DNA from: Ruegeria atlantica
GTDB taxonomy: Bacteria; Pseudomonadota; Alphaproteobacteria; Rhodobacterales; Rhodobacteraceae
Assembly (NCBI GenBank): GCA_013032095.1
Contig: WQBJ01000001.1
Span: forward strand, 186,001-250,000
DNA length: 64,000 nucleotides
Direction of reading: 5' to 3'
This document shows, piece by piece, positions 35,349 through 45,292 of this stretch (position 1 is the first letter of the stretch; the number at the start of each line of letters is the position of its first letter). A program made the translations under genes and the position numbers. Under the pieces are notes generated by a model that searched no databases, had not been told where the DNA came from, and saw only the letters and a program-made list of their open reading frames with translations.

Positions 35349-36722
35349 ATGTCATTTTCACGTAGACTATTCTTGCAATCTGCGGCCGCGCTGGCGGTGT
35401 TGCCCAAGGTCACGTGGGCTTCTGGCCAGGATTTGGTTGCGCAGACGGCGATGCAGCAGATCGCCCCGGACGGCTATCCTGAAACTCCAGTGTGGTCTTA
35501 TGGCGGTGGTGTCCCGGGCTCTGAAATTCGGTTGCCGCAGGGCGCACGACTTCAGCGCAGGCTTGTAAACAACTTGCCTCAGGCAACCACGGTGCATTGG
35601 CATGGCATCCGGATTGACAACGCGATGGACGGCGTACCCGGTCTGACACAAGACGTTGTCGCGCCCGGTAAGGATTTTACGTATGACTTTGTGGTTCCCG
35701 ATGCAGGAACCTATTGGTATCACGCGCATAACCGCTCGGTCGAGCAAGTGGCGCGTGGCCTTTACGGCCCTCTGATCGTTGAAGAGGCTGACGCGCCGGA
35801 TGTCGATCACGATCTCACCCTGATGCTGGATGACTGGCGGCTGGACCCGGAAACGGCTCATATCGTTGATGATTTCGACAATGGTCATGATCAGAGCCAT
35901 GCCGGGAGGTTTGGTAATCTTGTCTCGGTCAATGGTCGCTTTGATCCGTCTTATCCTGTGCAAAGCAGGGACCGTCTGCGTTTGCGACTGATCAACGCTT
36001 CGAACGCCCGGATCTATGATCTGGCGCTGGATGGGTTGACGGGCTGGATTGTGGCTTTGGATGGTATGCCGCTGGAGACCCCTATAGCAGTTGGGGAAAG
36101 TTTCCCGCTGGCCCCGGCCCAACGTGCGGACTTGATTGTGGACGTGCAGGCCGAGTCCGATACGGTCACCAGCCTGGTCAGCCGAGAGCGCGAAGGGGGC
36201 TTTGGATTAGTTCGGTTTCCAGTGTCTGGCAGGGCTGCAAAGGCTGCTCGGTCAGGAATAGTACCGTTGCCGCCGAATCCGTTGCCTCAGATGGTACTTG
36301 ATGGTGCGCCGCTACATCGCATGACATTGCAGGGCGGCGCGATGCGCTGGCTAGAATCCGCCCAGTTGGGCGAAACAGAGCTGTCAGGGCGCGAGTTGGC
36401 GCAATTGGGCCGGTTCTGGGCATTGAATGGCCATGCCGAACGCCCGAACGAACCGTTTCTTGATGCTCAGCAGGGAAGTGCTCACCGGATCGAGTTTGTC
36501 AATGAAACCGCTTTTCCACATGCTATGCACCTGCACGGGCATCATTTTCGACTGATCCTATCCGACGGCAGCCTTGGTCCTTGGCGAGATACAGTGCTGG
36601 TCGAACGCGGACAAACCCGTCAGATCGCACTTGTGGCAGACAATCCGGGTGACTGGTTGCTCCATTGTCACATGCTCGGGCACGCCGCATCCGGAATGAT
36701 GAGCTGGTTTCGCGTCACCTGA
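35349..36722 (+). CDS. Multicopper oxidase (laccase/copper-resistance type), Tat-exported
   Basis: A 457-residue periplasmic oxidase. The N-terminus SFSRRLFLQSAAALAVLP is a twin-arginine signal. All four copper-ligand motifs are present: HWHGIR (about residue 80), YWYHAHN (about 122), HAMHLHGHHF (about 390) and the T1-site HCHMLGHAASGMM near the end. It could oxidise Cu(I), phenols or other substrates; the methionine-rich insert of CueO is not evident. AGGAGG six bases before ATG 35349 decides the start; an ATG at 35325 is in frame without support. No copper regulator adjoins it. Confidence 0.88.
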   Translation: MSFSRRLFLQSAAALAVLPKVTWASGQDLVAQTAMQQIAPDGYPETPVWSYGGGVPGSEIRLPQGARLQRRLVNNLPQATTVHWHGIRIDNAMDGVPGLTQDVVAPGKDFTYDFVVPDAGTYWYHAHNRSVEQVARGLYGPLIVEEADAPDVDHDLTLMLDDWRLDPETAHIVDDFDNGHDQSHAGRFGNLVSVNGRFDPSYPVQSRDRLRLRLINASNARIYDLALDGLTGWIVALDGMPLETPIAVGESFPLAPAQRADLIVDVQAESDTVTSLVSREREGGFGLVRFPVSGRAAKAARSGIVPLPPNPLPQMVLDGAPLHRMTLQGGAMRWLESAQLGETELSGRELAQLGRFWALNGHAERPNEPFLDAQQGSAHRIEFVNETAFPHAMHLHGHHFRLILSDGSLGPWRDTVLVERGQTRQIALVADNPGDWLLHCHMLGHAASGMMSWFRVT

Positions 36723-36823
36723 CGCCGCAATCGGCGACTAGAATGGCGCTTGCTGCGATGTTATACGCCCCCGCATCGTATAGTTTAGGTAGATCAGCCT
36801 AAAAGCCCGAAAAGGTCCGTCGT

Positions 36824-37744
36824 ATGAGCTCTGAAATCCGTCTTGCCTTTGCGCACCCGTCCGAGCGGTCCGAAGCGACTGCCACGCGCGGTCCGCTGGA
36901 TCGCATCTCGCTCAGGGACCATATCGTCGAAGTTGAAATTGGCGCCTTTCAGGCCGAACGCGGCACGACCCAGCGCATCTGCTTCAACATCGTCGTCGAA
37001 GTGAGACCGCTGACCGATCCGATTGACGACGACGTTGATCGCATTCTGTCTTACGACCGCGTGACCGAGGCGATTGCTCACGAACTGGCTGCGGAGCGTC
37101 TGAACCTGCTTGAGACATTGGCAGATCGAGTGGCGGAGCGTATTTTACTTGAGCCTCAAGCCGTAAGGGCCTTTGTTCGCATTGAAAAACTGGATCGTGG
37201 CCCCGGTGCTCTCGGCGTTGAAATTGTGCGTGGCAAGGACAAAATCCATCATGACGTGGTCGAGGAAGAGCGCCCGCATCCGCGTCTGGTTTTTCTCTCG
37301 AATGAAGCCATCGCGTCGTCCAATCTGACCGGTTGGATTGATCAGTTGGAAAACCGTCAGCGGCCGCTGATCCTGTGCGTAGGTGCGTCGGATATGGCTG
37401 TACCACAGACTGGTCACGCGATGACGCAACGTCGGATCGACCTGCTGGCGATTGAACAAAACGCCTGGGTTCTGGCGGCGCGGGACCACCGCTGCGTGGT
37501 CGTGTCCACCCGGACAGAGCTGGACTGGGCGATGAAGAATGGTCAGATCTGTGTCTGGGCTCCGTCCAAGATCGTCTTGGATGCTGTTGACGGCCCGTCT
37601 GCTGCGCCGTCGGATGCCGTAGCTTTGGCAGCTTGGTTTGCCGCCACTTTCGAAGCCAGCGAGATGATGGTGATTGGTGGCGCCTTGCCAACGGCTCCGA
37701 AAACACCTTTGCGCGCAATTCCCGTGGATCAGGCGCAACTGTGA
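36824..37744 (+). CDS. folB: Dihydroneopterin aldolase with extra C-terminal domain
   Basis: A 306-residue protein, far longer than the usual 120-residue FolB. Residues about 25-140 are the aldolase domain (LRDHIVEVEIGAFQAERGTTQRICFNIVVEV, ILSYDRVTEAI, LNLLETLADRVAERIL, VRIEKLDRGP). Residues about 165-300 form a second domain (LILCVGASD, DLLAIEQNAWVLAARDHRCVV, ICVWAPSKIVLDAV, PSDAVALAAWFAATFEASEMMVIGG). The last blocks resemble the C-terminal part of amino-acid-kinase-fold proteins; this is my inference. The aldolase makes 6-hydroxymethyl-dihydropterin for folate. Its last four bases overlap folP (GTGA), and folP-glmM follow. Confidence 0.85.
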   Translation: MSSEIRLAFAHPSERSEATATRGPLDRISLRDHIVEVEIGAFQAERGTTQRICFNIVVEVRPLTDPIDDDVDRILSYDRVTEAIAHELAAERLNLLETLADRVAERILLEPQAVRAFVRIEKLDRGPGALGVEIVRGKDKIHHDVVEEERPHPRLVFLSNEAIASSNLTGWIDQLENRQRPLILCVGASDMAVPQTGHAMTQRRIDLLAIEQNAWVLAARDHRCVVVSTRTELDWAMKNGQICVWAPSKIVLDAVDGPSAAPSDAVALAAWFAATFEASEMMVIGGALPTAPKTPLRAIPVDQAQL

Positions 37745-38739
37745 CCGAGTACTTCCGACCGCTGGTACTGCACGGTTCCGCTCTCCCGGACGGGGCGGTA
37801 TCGCTTGCGGGTCAAGCCCTATGTTTCACCCACGCTGAACGGCTGTCTCGCACTGAAGCTCCGGCAATTGTCACCGCGCAGGACATCCCGGCGGACGCGC
37901 TGAATCGATTGACCCGACCGCGGTCCGATATCGCGGAACTGTCGATGGACCGGCCGCAGATTATGGGAATTCTCAACGCGACCCCAGATAGTTTCTCGGA
38001 CGGTGGGATACACAACTCGGTCGAGACGGCGGTGGCTGCAGCCAAGCAGATGGCGGCACAGGGTGCTGGAATTCTGGATATTGGCGGTGAATCTACGCGT
38101 CCTGGGGCCAATTTCGTCCCCGAGGATGAGGAGATTGCCCGGACCGAACCTCTGATCAAGGCTATCCGGGCCGAAACACAGGCGCTGATTTCTATCGACA
38201 CACGCAAAGCCAGCGTTGCCCGAGCGGCCTGGAATGTGGGTGCTGGCCTGATCAACGATGTGTCGGGATTCACTTTCGACCCAGCGCTTGCGCCGTTTTG
38301 CGCCGAGGTTAACGCACCTGTCTGTGTGATGCATATGCAGGGCGACCCGGTCACGATGCAGGACGATCCGAAATATGATGACGTATTGCTGGACGTTTAT
38401 GATTTCCTTGAAGGGCAGGTGGCGCACCTGGAAAAGCTGGGCCTGAACCGGAGTAAGATTGTCGTCGATCCCGGGATTGGGTTTGGCAAAGCGCATGCCC
38501 ATAATCTGACGCTTCTGCAAAACCTTAGCCTGTTCCATGGACTTGGTTGCCCGATACTATTGGGCGTGTCGCGCAAGGGGTTCATCGGAGAAATCGGCCA
38601 GGAACCGCGCAAGGACGCACGTGCGCCAGGATCTATCGCTGTCGGGCTTGCTGGATTGGCACAGGGCGTGCAGATCTTACGGGTTCATGATGTGGTCGAG
38701 ACTGCTCAGGCCTTGCGTCTTTGGGCCGCTGTCCGGTAA
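37741..38739 (+). CDS. folP: Dihydropteroate synthase
   Basis: A 332-residue TIM-barrel enzyme joining p-aminobenzoate to hydroxymethyl-dihydropterin pyrophosphate, the sulfonamide target. Motifs: IMGILNATPDSFSDGG near residue 78, DIGGESTRPGA near 115, INDVSGF, VVDPGIGFGK, and LLGVSRKGFIGEI near 280. The first 70 residues (TEYFRPLVLHGSALPDGAVSLAG) are an alphaproteobacterial N-terminal extension. The start is GTG 37741, overlapping the folB stop as GTGA; the frame is open upstream to 37633 but that part lies within folB and has no FolP character. The sulfonamide-contact motifs look normal. Confidence 0.94.
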   Translation: MTEYFRPLVLHGSALPDGAVSLAGQALCFTHAERLSRTEAPAIVTAQDIPADALNRLTRPRSDIAELSMDRPQIMGILNATPDSFSDGGIHNSVETAVAAAKQMAAQGAGILDIGGESTRPGANFVPEDEEIARTEPLIKAIRAETQALISIDTRKASVARAAWNVGAGLINDVSGFTFDPALAPFCAEVNAPVCVMHMQGDPVTMQDDPKYDDVLLDVYDFLEGQVAHLEKLGLNRSKIVVDPGIGFGKAHAHNLTLLQNLSLFHGLGCPILLGVSRKGFIGEIGQEPRKDARAPGSIAVGLAGLAQGVQILRVHDVVETAQALRLWAAVR

Positions 38740-38774
38740 TCCGGTCGCAGGCAAGAAATTAACGGAGTACCACG

Positions 38775-40118
38775 ATGCGCAAGCTGTTCGGGACCGACGG
38801 GGTGCGGGGCACCGCCAATACCCATCCGATTACGGCCGAGATGGCCCTGCGTATCGGCGCGGCTGTGGGACGTTATTTCCGACGCGATCAGTCCGAAGCG
38901 CACCGAGTTGTGATCGGCAAGGACACCCGCCTGTCTGGGTATATGCTTGAGAATGCTTTGACGGCAGGCCTGACCTCGACTGGTATGAACGTATTGCTAT
39001 TGGGTCCAGTGCCGACCCCTGCGGTTGGATTGATGACACGCTCTATGCGGGCGGATTTGGGCGTGATGATATCGGCCAGTCACAATCCGGCCGACGACAA
39101 TGGTATCAAGTTCTTTGGCCCCGACGGCTACAAGCTGTCCGATCAGGCCGAGCTTGAAATTGAACGCTTGATTGAAGAGGGCGTCAAACCCGCTCAGGCT
39201 CAGAATATCGGACGCGCCCGCCGAGTGGACGACGCGCGGTTCCGCTATGGTGAGCGGGTGAAGTCTTCGCTGTCCCGCGATCTGCGTTTGGATGGTCTGA
39301 AAGTGGTTGTTGATTGTGCCAACGGTGCTGCCCACCGTACTGCGCCTGAGGTTCTATGGGAGTTGGGAGCCGAGGTCATCCCGGTTGGGATCGCGCCGAA
39401 CGGTAAGAATATCAACCTCAATTGCGGTTCGACCAAGCCTCAACTGGCGGCGGAATCGGTCGTGGCCCATGGGGCTGACGTGGGGATTTGCCTAGACGGA
39501 GACGCTGACCGTGTCGTGATGGTCGACGAAAACGGGCAGGTGGCCGATGGCGACCAGTTGATGGCGCTGCTGGCGACCAGTTGGGCGCAGGCGGATCGTC
39601 TGAAAGGCGGTGCTTTGGTCGCGACTGTCATGTCTAATCTTGGGTTGGAGCGGCATCTTGCGACTCGGGGATTGCGGCTGGAACGCACCGCTGTCGGCGA
39701 CCGCTATGTTGTCGAACGGATGCGCGAAGGCGGGTTCAATCTGGGCGGCGAACAGTCTGGCCACATCGTAATGAGCGATTATGCCACCACCGGTGACGGT
39801 CTCATGGCCGGTTTGCATTTCCTGGCCGAGATGGTGCATTCGGGCCGCAAGGCCTCGGAGTTGTCGATTCAATTTGAAACCGTTCCGCAATTGCTGAAGA
39901 ACGTGCGGTATGGTGAGGGTCAGGCACCGCTGGAAACCGCCAGTGTGCAGGCCGCGATTGCTGATGCCGAGGCGCGGCTGAACGGGCAAGGGCGCCTGTT
40001 GATCCGCAAGTCGGGAACCGAACCTCTGATCCGTGTTATGGCCGAATGCGAGGATGATGCCCTTTTGACCCAAGTCGTCGATGGTATCGTGGCCGAGGTA
40101 GAGGCGGTCGCCGGCTAG
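38775..40118 (+). CDS. glmM: Phosphoglucosamine mutase
   Basis: A 447-residue alpha-D-phosphohexomutase turning glucosamine 6-phosphate into the 1-phosphate for peptidoglycan and LPS precursors. It begins [14 protein letters not shown], with the phosphoserine S102 in [17 protein letters not shown], the metal loop [14 protein letters not shown] near 240, the sugar loop GGEQSGHIV near 325, and the C-terminal phosphate loop [12 protein letters not shown]. All catalytic parts are intact. GGAG lies eight bases before ATG 38775. The folP-glmM order is conserved in many proteobacteria. The stop overlaps four bases with the convergent DMT gene. Confidence 0.96.
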   Translation: MRKLFGTDGVRGTANTHPITAEMALRIGAAVGRYFRRDQSEAHRVVIGKDTRLSGYMLENALTAGLTSTGMNVLLLGPVPTPAVGLMTRSMRADLGVMISASHNPADDNGIKFFGPDGYKLSDQAELEIERLIEEGVKPAQAQNIGRARRVDDARFRYGERVKSSLSRDLRLDGLKVVVDCANGAAHRTAPEVLWELGAEVIPVGIAPNGKNINLNCGSTKPQLAAESVVAHGADVGICLDGDADRVVMVDENGQVADGDQLMALLATSWAQADRLKGGALVATVMSNLGLERHLATRGLRLERTAVGDRYVVERMREGGFNLGGEQSGHIVMSDYATTGDGLMAGLHFLAEMVHSGRKASELSIQFETVPQLLKNVRYGEGQAPLETASVQAAIADAEARLNGQGRLLIRKSGTEPLIRVMAECEDDALLTQVVDGIVAEVEAVAG

Positions 40119-41017
40119 CGCCCGACCAGCATCTTTCGCAGGCTAAACCACTGGCTTATCGCCAGTCCGGTCAGGATCATCACCAGCGCGATGTAAAATC
40201 GCAGGGGCAGGGCCTCGGATAGAATCCACGCGCCGAAGACCATCGACCAGATGGGGACCTGGTAATTGACCAGCGTCAGGAAAACGGACCCTGCGCTGCG
40301 AATGATCGAGACGCGCAACAAGGTGGTAAAAGCAGTGGGAACCAAACCTAGCGCGATTATGGCCAGACCGGGGCGCGTGCCCTCCCAACTGGGAAGGCCT
40401 TCAGTCACCAGCATGATCGGCAGCAAGAGCGCTGCGCCAACGACCAGCGAAAGGGCTGAGAGTACGACCGGATCAATCGGCGGGCAGCGCCGCGTGAAGA
40501 TCGAAGCGCAGGAATAGCAGAGCGCAGCGCTGATGCAGGCCAGTTGCGCAAAAGGCTCTGCCCCTTGTCCGATTTGTGCCAGTCCCGGCCCAATCAAAAC
40601 CAATGCCCCGGAAAACCCCAGCGAGACGCCGATGAGCCTACGGGTGTTCAGCGGTTCATCGGAAAAGAAATGTGCGAGAGGTAGCACCATTAGGGGGATG
40701 GCGGCCATAGACAGACCGGCAAAGGCCGAGGCGACGTATTGTTGCCCCCAACTGAGCAACATGAACGGCAGGGCGGTCGACAGCACACCGATGACAGCGA
40801 TGTATCCCCAGAGTTTCGGATTGCCCGTTGGTAACTTGCGCCCGGTTAGCACCATCATCGTCAACAACGTCAGCGCTCCCAACGTGGTGCGTGCAGTGGC
40901 AACGGTAACCGGCCCATACCCCTCAAGTGCCAGAGCAACGACCATAAACGTGCCGCCCCAGATGAGGCCGAGGGCGATGACGCCGCTCCAGTCGCGCGAT
41001 GTGGGTTGATCGATCAT
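40115..41017 (-). CDS. EamA/DMT-family membrane transporter
   Basis: A 300-residue protein with ten predicted helices in two EamA repeats. Landmarks: [29 protein letters not shown] at the start, [24 protein letters not shown], and in the second half [13 protein letters not shown] and [23 protein letters not shown]. The substrate is unknown. It is not close in sequence to the other DMT protein at 7.5-8.5 kb. Its last bases overlap the glmM stop in the convergent direction. Confidence 0.85.
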   Translation of the reverse strand: MIDQPTSRDWSGVIALGLIWGGTFMVVALALEGYGPVTVATARTTLGALTLLTMMVLTGRKLPTGNPKLWGYIAVIGVLSTALPFMLLSWGQQYVASAFAGLSMAAIPLMVLPLAHFFSDEPLNTRRLIGVSLGFSGALVLIGPGLAQIGQGAEPFAQLACISAALCYSCASIFTRRCPPIDPVVLSALSLVVGAALLLPIMLVTEGLPSWEGTRPGLAIIALGLVPTAFTTLLRVSIIRSAGSVFLTLVNYQVPIWSMVFGAWILSEALPLRFYIALVMILTGLAISQWFSLRKMLVGR

Positions 41018-41100
41018 GTAGTTGAAACCTGACCTCGGGACTCAATGCGGTGATTGATTGCGTGAAGCGCGAGTAACTTCAATAGGTTGATTGACGGGGA

Positions 41101-41131
41101 AAAGAAAAAGGGCGGCCACTGGGGCCGCCCT
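41101..41131 (-). terminator. Rho-independent terminator of ilvC
   Basis: Read on the minus strand, AGGGCGGCC pairs with GGCCGCCCT (arms 41123-41131 and 41109-41117) and is followed by a T-rich tract (41101-41109). It is 20 bases after the ilvC stop. Confidence 0.88.
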
Positions 41132-41151
41132 ATCGCTGACGAAAGTCAGGC

Positions 41152-42216
<1,065 letters not shown>

Positions 42217-42305
42217 TCAAGTCCGGGAATGCGATGGCGTTTTCCTTGAATTTTGGTCTCTCTGGTGAGAAATTATTCGCGAAAAGGAAAAATCAGGAAA
42301 AAATC

Positions 42306-42761
42306 ATGCTGGACGATATTGATCGGCGACTCCTGCGCCACTTTCAGGCCGACCCCAGCCTTTCAACTGCCGAACTGGCTGAGCGTGCGCGCATTAGCGC
42401 AAGCCTTTGCTGGCGTCGGATCGAGAAAATGCAAGAAGCTGGTATCATCGAGGGGCAGGAGGTTGTGATCGATTGGTCTGCATTGGGATATGCGGTCGAA
42501 GTGTCCTTGCGCGTGACACTCGATAAGACCCAGCCGCGCGCATTTGATGAGTTCACTGCGGCTGCGCGGCAAGTGGCGGAAGTTATCGAAATTCAAACTT
42601 TCCTGGGTCGGGTAGATGTTCGTCTGTCTGTGCTGGCGCGCGATATGACCCATTATCAGCAACTCTACCGCGACCGCATTCTGACCTTGCCACATATCGC
42701 TGATATCGAAGCGTTGATGCATATCGCACGGGTCAAAAGCGACGTGGTGCTGCCGGTATGA
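42306..42761 (+). CDS. Lrp/AsnC-family transcriptional regulator (first of two)
   Basis: A 151-residue regulator: an N-terminal winged HTH (about 1-60, LDDIDRRLLRHFQADPSLSTAELAERARISASLCWRRI in adjoining parts) and a C-terminal RAM/AsnC ligand domain (about 65-145, VEVSLRVTLDK, VIEIQTFLGRVDVRLSVLARD). ATG 42306 with AGGAAAA upstream is chosen; the frame runs back to 42234. The divergent gap to ilvC contains the palindrome TTCGCGAA (42276-42283), a candidate operator. Its stop overlaps the second regulator as ATGA, so the two are made together. Confidence 0.9.
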   Translation: MLDDIDRRLLRHFQADPSLSTAELAERARISASLCWRRIEKMQEAGIIEGQEVVIDWSALGYAVEVSLRVTLDKTQPRAFDEFTAAARQVAEVIEIQTFLGRVDVRLSVLARDMTHYQQLYRDRILTLPHIADIEALMHIARVKSDVVLPV

Positions 42762-43216
42762 TCGAACTGGACGAAATCGACCGGAACATTCTGCGTGCCT
42801 TGGTGCAGGACGCTGCGCAAAGTGCGGGGGCGCTGGGGCGCAAACTCGGCTTGTCTCAACCGGCAACGTGGCGGCGTATCCGCAGGCTGGAAACAGCGGG
42901 CGTCATCAAGGGGCGGCGCCTGCGCCTGAATGCCGAGGCGTTGGGATTTGGTGTGACCGTGTTTCTGGGAGTCAAGCTGGCACGCAAAGGGCAGGTCAGC
43001 CTCGAGGATTTCGAACGTGCTGTCAGCGCCATACCCGAGGTGCAGACCGTCGAGCATGTACTGGGCCTTTACGACTACCGTCTGCGGGTCGTCGCGCGCG
43101 ATCTGTCCGATTTCGAACGGGTGCTACGGCGGCGGATCATGACTCTGCCGGGTGCGGGAGACGTAGAAGCAAACGTGCTGCTGAGCGAAGAACGGTTGCC
43201 CGGCCCGATCGGATAG
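42758..43216 (+). CDS. Lrp/AsnC-family transcriptional regulator (second of two)
   Basis: A 152-residue paralogue of the preceding gene with the same layout: HTH with LDEIDRNILRALVQDAAQSAGALGRKLGLSQPATWRRI in adjoining parts, then the AsnC domain (FGVTVFLGVKLARKGQ, VQTVEHVLGLYDYRLRVVARD). Identity to the first copy is low, so the duplication is old or they came together from different lineages. It overlaps its neighbour as ATGA. Lrp proteins assemble as dimers and octamers, so heteromers are possible. Confidence 0.9.
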   Translation: MIELDEIDRNILRALVQDAAQSAGALGRKLGLSQPATWRRIRRLETAGVIKGRRLRLNAEALGFGVTVFLGVKLARKGQVSLEDFERAVSAIPEVQTVEHVLGLYDYRLRVVARDLSDFERVLRRRIMTLPGAGDVEANVLLSEERLPGPIG

Positions 43217-43222
43217 GCGAGG

Positions 43223-43924
43223 TCAGTATTTGGTGCGGATGCAGTAGCCTGGGTGATGTGTCATTCGGGCGAACGCCATCGGCTCACCGTCTTTCCAAGT
43301 CGTACGTTCAAGCTGAATCATGGACGTTCCGGCGGTGGTCCCCATAAACTCCGCCAATCGACCGTCGGCTGAAACCGCGCAAAAGGCGATCTCGGCCTCT
43401 GTAAAGGGGGCGGCATTCAAAAGCCACTCATGCGGGCCGTGCGCATTCAGGTCGGCATGTTCTACTTCGGGTACGGTTTCGATGTTGATCCAACGCTCCT
43501 CCAACTGAAAGGGGCGGTTATCCGCATAATGCATACAGATCACATGCAATACGCGCGCTTGCGGTGAAACACTGAGCTGCGACGCCAGCCAGCCTGGGCT
43601 GGGCACGATACTGCGCTCAACCAAGGCATAACGATAGGTCGAGTTTTGGTTCTCAACCGCCTGACGAGTAAGCGAAAATTCCAGTTTGGCGTGTTTGCTG
43701 GGTTCTTTTTTTACCCGTGTACCGCTCTTACGTTTCCGTTCGACAAAGCCCTGTTCGGCAAGTTCCCTAAGTGCGCGGTTTACGGTTGCGCGAGCACAAT
43801 TGAATTCTTCGGCCAGTTGCGTCTCCGTTGGCAACAGAGAACCCTGAGGCCAGATCCGGCTTTCAATCCGCCGTTTAACTTCGTCACGAACGACTTGAAA
43901 ACTGATCCGCTTATGCGCAGTCAC
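43223..43924 (-). CDS. GntR-family regulator with UTRA domain (HutC/PhnF type)
   Basis: A 233-residue regulator. The N-terminal winged HTH (about 8-72) reads VVRDEVKRRIESRIWPQGSLLPTETQLAEEF in adjoining parts, then ARATVNRALRELAEQGFVERK. The UTRA effector domain (about 90-230) includes RVLHVICMHYADNRPFQLEERWINIETVPE and SMIQLERTTWKDGEPMAFARM, close to HutC-like proteins. The start is GTG 43924 with AAAGG 11 bases upstream. It is divergent from the class V aminotransferase, its likely target. No hut genes are near, so histidine-pathway control is not supported. Confidence 0.88.
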   Translation of the reverse strand: MTAHKRISFQVVRDEVKRRIESRIWPQGSLLPTETQLAEEFNCARATVNRALRELAEQGFVERKRKSGTRVKKEPSKHAKLEFSLTRQAVENQNSTYRYALVERSIVPSPGWLASQLSVSPQARVLHVICMHYADNRPFQLEERWINIETVPEVEHADLNAHGPHEWLLNAAPFTEAEIAFCAVSADGRLAEFMGTTAGTSMIQLERTTWKDGEPMAFARMTHHPGYCIRTKY

Positions 43925-43980
43925 TGGTGAAAATACCTTTCTTCTACAAAGTGAATGTATCTGTTCAGAAACACGTCAGG

Positions 43981-44030
43981 GTGTAAAGGGGGCTGATACT
44001 GTTTGGCGTCACGAATGGCGTAATTTACAC
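43981..44030. promoter_or_regulatory. Inverted repeat in the gntR/aminotransferase gap
   Basis: GTGTAAA (43981-43987) and TTTACAC (44024-44030) are perfect inverted arms 43 bases apart (start to start), about four helical turns. They lie between the divergent regulator and aminotransferase genes and are candidate half-sites; the wide spacing makes this tentative. Confidence 0.3.
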
Positions 44031-44154
44031 ATATAAAAGTCGGTTTTTCGTTAGGATTTTGGGTTCCGTTGGGTCAATTGTTGCAGTCAAATGGTGCTTT
44101 ACGATTCCCGATAAAGTTTCCAGAAATCCTGAACACGCTAGGAAAGGACATATC

Positions 44155-45282
44155 ATGCCAGCGCTATTGGATAGCATCGATCCGAACGGGCTCGAAGAGT
44201 TTTCGGTTGTGTTCACGGATCGATCCTTGAACCACATGTCGGCGCGCTTTCAGACCGTCATGCGTGATATTTCCGCCATGCTGAGGGATGTTTACAAGGC
44301 AGAAGGTGTCGCCGTGATCCCAGGCGGCGGTACCTATGGGATGGAGGCTGTAGCCCGCCAGTTTGCGCGCAACGCCAATGTTCTGGTCGTTCGCAACGGA
44401 TGGTTTTCCTATCGGTGGAGCCAGATTATTGAATCCGCAGCGCTGACCGCGTCTGCTACGGTGCTCAAAGCGCGGCAGATCGGTAATTCCAGCCCGTCCC
44501 CGTTTGCTCCAGCCCCAATCGAAGAGGTCGTGTCGACAATTCGTGAACAGCGCCCGGATATTGTATTCGCGCCACATGTTGAGACTGCGGCGGGTCTGAT
44601 TCTGCCGGATGATTACGTCACGGCCATGGCCGATGCAGCGCATGAGGTTGGGGCACTGATGGTGCTGGACTGCATCGCATCCGGCTGCGCTTGGATCGAC
44701 ATGAAGGCAACCGGCGTTGATGTCCTGATCTCCGCTCCTCAGAAAGGGTGGAGCGCTTCGCCCTGCGCTGGTTTAGTTATGCTGTCGGAAAGGGCTGAAG
44801 CGCGCCTTGAGGAGACAACGTCTGATAGTTTCGCGGTCGACCTGAAGAAGTGGCGGCAAATCATGCAGGCCTATGAAAACGGCGGGCATGCCTATCACGC
44901 GACCATGCCAACGGATGCTTTGCAGGCGTTCCGGGATACGATGGTCGAGACCCGGGATTACGGCTTCGAAAAGCTGCGGGACGCACAATGGGCCTTAGGC
45001 AATGGTGTTCGGGCGATGCTGAAGGATAAAGGCGTTGTCTCGGTTGCGGCCGAGGGGTTCGGTGCACCGGGAGTGGTGGTCAGCTATACTTCGGACCCCG
45101 AGATACAGAATGGTAAGAAATTTGCTGCCTTGGGCATGCAGATCGCCGCCGGTGTGCCGCTGCAATGTGATGAGCCTGAGGGATTCAGCACCTTCCGTCT
45201 GGGTTTGTTTGGATTGGACAAGCTTTATGACGTGGATGGCACGATTGGGCGACTCAAGCGCGTGCTGGATCAGGTTCTCTGA
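44155..45282 (+). CDS. Class V aminotransferase
   Basis: A 375-residue PLP enzyme related to alanine/serine-glyoxylate aminotransferases. It shows LNHMSARFQTVMRDISAMLRDVY near residue 20, PGGGTYGMEAVARQF for the phosphate cup near 60, FAPHVETAAGLILPDDYV, the aspartate in LMVLDCIASGC, and the PLP lysine in SAPQKGWSASPC near 200. The amino donor and acceptor cannot be fixed from sequence. AGGAAAGGA just before ATG 44155 sets the start; the longer frame from 44059 lacks support. The divergent UTRA regulator suggests substrate-induced expression. Confidence 0.85.
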   Translation: MPALLDSIDPNGLEEFSVVFTDRSLNHMSARFQTVMRDISAMLRDVYKAEGVAVIPGGGTYGMEAVARQFARNANVLVVRNGWFSYRWSQIIESAALTASATVLKARQIGNSSPSPFAPAPIEEVVSTIREQRPDIVFAPHVETAAGLILPDDYVTAMADAAHEVGALMVLDCIASGCAWIDMKATGVDVLISAPQKGWSASPCAGLVMLSERAEARLEETTSDSFAVDLKKWRQIMQAYENGGHAYHATMPTDALQAFRDTMVETRDYGFEKLRDAQWALGNGVRAMLKDKGVVSVAAEGFGAPGVVVSYTSDPEIQNGKKFAALGMQIAAGVPLQCDEPEGFSTFRLGLFGLDKLYDVDGTIGRLKRVLDQVL

Positions 45283-45292
45283 TCGTTGGGCC

